Below the pieces are notes generated by a model. The model was not told the DNA's origin, did not search any database, and saw only the letters and a program-made list of their open reading frames with translations. Positions 61,669-64,000 of a stretch of DNA of 64,000 nt are shown here, in pieces; position 1 is the first letter of the stretch, and the number at the start of each line of letters is the position of its first letter. Origin of the DNA: Betaproteobacteria bacterium (lineage in GTDB: Bacteria > Pseudomonadota > Gammaproteobacteria > Burkholderiales > Burkholderiaceae). The stretch is taken from assembly GCA_947453825.1 (NCBI GenBank), contig CANGHN010000004.1:1-64000 (forward strand), written 5' to 3'. The position numbers and the translations under genes are program-made.

Positions 61669-62838
61669 ATGAATCACCCTATCCCCAAGCCAGACCAATA
61701 CCAAGAAATGCGTGAAGCATTGCGCGACCTATGCGGTAATTATGACTCCGCCTATTGGCAAAAGATCGATCATGAGCGTGGCTATCCAGAAACATTTGTC
61801 AAAGCAATGACTGAGGCGGGATGGTTAGCCGCTCTGATCCCAGAAGAATACGGTGGCTCTGGATTAGGTTTAGCAGAAGCCTCTGTCATCATGGAAGAAA
61901 TCAACTTCTCAGGTGGTAACGCCGGCTCTTGTCATGGGCAGATGTACAACATGGGTACTTTGTTGCGCCACGGATCTGAAGCGCAGAAAAAAATGTACCT
62001 ACCGAAAATTGCTAGCGGGCAATTACGCTTACAAAGCATGGCTGTTACCGAGCCTACAACTGGCACAGATACAACCAAACTAAAAACGACCGCAGTTAAG
62101 AAAGGTGACAAGTATGTCATCAATGGTCAAAAAGTTTGGATCTCACGTATTCAGCATTCAGACCTGATGATTTTGCTAGCACGTACTACAGCCATTTCTG
62201 AAGTGCAACGTAAATCTGAAGGCATGTCGATCTTCATCGTCAATCTCGCAGACGCTATCGGCAAAGGTATGGAAGTGAGGCCAATTGCCAATATGGTGAA
62301 TCATGAAACTAATGAGGTCTTCTTCGATAATCTAGAGATTCCAGCAGAAAATCTCATTGGTACTGAGGGTCAAGGGTTTAAATATATTTTGGATGGCTTA
62401 AATGCTGAACGCGTTTTAATAGCTGCAGAGTGTATTGGTGATGCCTATTGGTTTATTGACCGAGCACGTCGCTATGCAAATGACCGCGTTGTGTTTGATC
62501 GCCCGATTGGTAAAAATCAAGGTATTCAATTTCCGATTGCTGACAGCTATATTGAAACTGAAGCTGCTAATCTGATGCGCTTTAAAGCCTGTGAGTTATT
62601 TGATCAACACCAACCCTGCGGACCAGAAGCCAATATGTCCAAATATTTAGCTGCTAAAGCATCATGGGAAGCTGCTAATGTTTGCTTGCAAACACATGGT
62701 GGCTTTGGCTTTGCTAATGAATATGATGTGGAGAGAAAGTTTAGAGAGACCCGTCTATATCAAGTGGCCCCTATCTCAACCAACTTAATCTATTCATACA
62801 TCGCAGAGCATGTTCTTGGTCTACCCAGATCCTTCTAA
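61669..62838 (+). CDS. Acyl-CoA dehydrogenase
   Basis: A 389-residue flavoenzyme. PEEYGGSGLGLAEA, AVTEPTTGTDTTKLKTTA, GQKVWIS and THGGFGFANEYDVERKFRE are canonical. The usual catalytic Glu near the C-terminus (YEGTxE) is replaced by APIST (367-371); a Glu in LNAERVLIA (E247) lies where isovaleryl-CoA dehydrogenase places its base. Probably acts on a branched or dicarboxyl acyl-CoA made by a neighbouring CoA-transferase. A second CaiB gene starts 12 bases later. Confidence 0.92.
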   Translation: MNHPIPKPDQYQEMREALRDLCGNYDSAYWQKIDHERGYPETFVKAMTEAGWLAALIPEEYGGSGLGLAEASVIMEEINFSGGNAGSCHGQMYNMGTLLRHGSEAQKKMYLPKIASGQLRLQSMAVTEPTTGTDTTKLKTTAVKKGDKYVINGQKVWISRIQHSDLMILLARTTAISEVQRKSEGMSIFIVNLADAIGKGMEVRPIANMVNHETNEVFFDNLEIPAENLIGTEGQGFKYILDGLNAERVLIAAECIGDAYWFIDRARRYANDRVVFDRPIGKNQGIQFPIADSYIETEAANLMRFKACELFDQHQPCGPEANMSKYLAAKASWEAANVCLQTHGGFGFANEYDVERKFRETRLYQVAPISTNLIYSYIAEHVLGLPRSF

Positions 62839-62850
62839 GAGTAATTGAAT

Positions 62851-64000
62851 ATGACTGTCCGCCCATTAGATGGAATTACCGTTGTTGCTCTTGAGCATGT
62901 CATTGCTGCACCCTTTTGCACACGCCAATTAGCCGATTTAGGTGCTCGTGTGATCAAGATAGAGCGCCCCGGCGGTGGTGACTTTGCTAGAGGATATGAC
63001 ACGCAAGTAGAAGGGCTTTGCTCTCACTTCGTTTGGGTCAATCGCTCTAAAGAAAGTTTGACCCTAGATGTTAAACAAGCTTCCGGTCTAGCAGTATTAA
63101 AAAAGTTACTCAAAACAGCCGACGTCTTTGTGCAGAACTTGGCGCCGGGTGCTGCTGCGCGGATGGGCCTCACTGCAGAGGTACTCCAAAAGGAAAACCC
63201 TGGGCTGATTATGTGTGACATCTCTGGTTATGGAAACGACGGGCCCTATCGCGATAAAAAAGCGTATGACCTATTGATTCAGAGTGAAGCTGGATTTTTA
63301 TCCGTCACTGGAACTCCAGAGACGCCCAGTAAATCCGGCAACTCTATTGCCGATATTGCGGCGGGCATGTATGCCTATACCAATATTTTGGCCGCTCTAT
63401 TACAAAGAGGCAAAACAGGTAAAGGCTCGGTGATTGATATCTCCATGCTAGAGTCACTCAGTGAGTGGATGAGCTTTCCGATGTATTACGCCTACAAAGG
63501 TGCAGAACCTCCACCTAGAAATGGCGCATCTCATGCCACTATTTACCCCTACGGCCCCTTCAAGGCGGGTGACGGCAAGACTGTCATGCTTGGTCTACAA
63601 AATGAACGAGAGTGGGCCCAGTTCTGCGAGACTGTATTACAAAATCCATCCCTCGCACAAGATGAACGCTTTGATAGAAATTTCAAGCGCAATGAAAAGC
63701 GGACTGAACTTCTAGAGATCATCGATGCTTGCTTTAGCAAAATCAATTCTGAAGAATTAATTGCCAGATTAGAAAAGGCCCAAATTGCTAATGCACATCT
63801 GAATGACATGGAAGGTCTGTGGAAGCACAAACAACACCAGGCGCGCAATCGTTGGGCGCAAGTGGATACCCCCGCCGGCCCTATTCCAGCACTTCTCCCA
63901 CCAGGACTAAATGATAGCTATGACTATCGAATGGATCCCATTCCTGCAGTTGGGGAGCACACTGATTCGATCTTGAAAGAACTGGGTATGGCTGAGTCTG
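62851..64000 (+). CDS. CaiB/BaiF-type CoA-transferase (2), cut by window edge
   Basis: An open frame from ATG 62851 runs off the window after 383 codons. VVALEHVIAAPFCTRQLADLGARVIKIE and NRSKESLTLD mark a class III CoA-transferase; the sequence is closest in pattern to succinyl-CoA:mesaconate/citramalate transferases. The last visible stretch (GEHTDSILKELG) is the normal C-terminal region, so little is missing. In an operon with the acyl-CoA dehydrogenase. Confidence 0.9.
   Translation, partial: MTVRPLDGITVVALEHVIAAPFCTRQLADLGARVIKIERPGGGDFARGYDTQVEGLCSHFVWVNRSKESLTLDVKQASGLAVLKKLLKTADVFVQNLAPGAAARMGLTAEVLQKENPGLIMCDISGYGNDGPYRDKKAYDLLIQSEAGFLSVTGTPETPSKSGNSIADIAAGMYAYTNILAALLQRGKTGKGSVIDISMLESLSEWMSFPMYYAYKGAEPPPRNGASHATIYPYGPFKAGDGKTVMLGLQNEREWAQFCETVLQNPSLAQDERFDRNFKRNEKRTELLEIIDACFSKINSEELIARLEKAQIANAHLNDMEGLWKHKQHQARNRWAQVDTPAGPIPALLPPGLNDSYDYRMDPIPAVGEHTDSILKELGMAES

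Noticed and set aside
1-64000. CRISPR arrays, IS elements, prophage or tRNA-linked islands
   Set aside because: No repeat-spacer pattern, transposase, integrase, phage gene or tRNA was seen; the gene set looks like a normal chromosome.

Overview
The window looks like an ordinary chromosomal stretch of a small-genome betaproteobacterium of the family Burkholderiaceae, most like Polynucleobacter. This is inferred from moderately AT-leaning codon use, the trxA-rho-rpmE (zinc-free L31) order, several Bug/TctC-type solute receptors, a Tcu pair, CaiB-type CoA-transferases and many short, tightly packed operons. I could not run a database search, so the genus is an inference. I see no rRNA, tRNA, IS element, integrase, prophage or CRISPR array. 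No gap between genes exceeds about 300 bases.

Layout. 1-5416: end of trxA, rho, rpmE, an ArnT-like membrane glycosyltransferase and a MATE exporter. 5431-8226: two small exported proteins, a Bug receptor, and dsbB with a 52-residue membrane partner. 8317-12541: an alpha/beta-hydrolase lipoprotein coupled to a fumarylacetoacetate hydrolase (FAH) family enzyme, a SemiSWEET, and two convergent Bug receptors. 12620-14927: a four-gene operon of unknown function (two related four-helix membrane proteins, two exported proteins). 14938-17537: a convergent operon of Bug receptor, exported class II aldolase and putative outer-membrane protein. 17632-19654: a cytoplasmic and a Tat-exported FAH enzyme. 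19745-21896: feoAB with a Fur box. 22079-24414: PaiB-like protein and orphan molybdate/tungstate receptors. 24480-30690: mixed housekeeping (duplicated-domain exported protein, GNAT, YbgC, thiol dioxygenase, RhlE, SelD, 3-hydroxyisobutyrate dehydrogenase). 30752-38365: two more Bug receptors, a four-domain rhodanese, a second Tat-exported FAH enzyme, phasin-like protein, truncated haemoglobin, TerC. 38384-46704: flavoprotein, LOG protein, orphan amino-acid receptor, beta-CASP nuclease, NnrD, EamA, class V aminotransferase. 46851-49389: tcuAB. 49481-56872: EamA, lldD followed in frame by a DUF4239 protein with no usual start codon, Fur-linked cytochrome b561, old yellow enzyme, rubredoxin and its reductase, a stand-alone PuuD membrane domain. 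57008-64000: HMG-CoA lyase with a Bug receptor, hydroxybutyrate dehydrogenase, two CaiB-type CoA-transferases and an acyl-CoA dehydrogenase.

Theme. Much of the accessory content fits scavenging of dissolved organic acids: seven Bug receptors without any TctA/TctB membrane partner, four FAH enzymes, TcuAB, lactate dehydrogenase, CoA-transferases and HMG-CoA lyase. The unusual part is that three enzymes of normally cytoplasmic families (one class II aldolase, two FAH hydrolases) carry export signals and lie among the receptors, which suggests that some acids may be processed in the periplasm. The best candidates for undescribed biology are the Bug/exported aldolase/outer-membrane operon, the four-gene DUF6644-DUF6152 operon facing it, and the ATT-start DUF4239 gene behind lldD.
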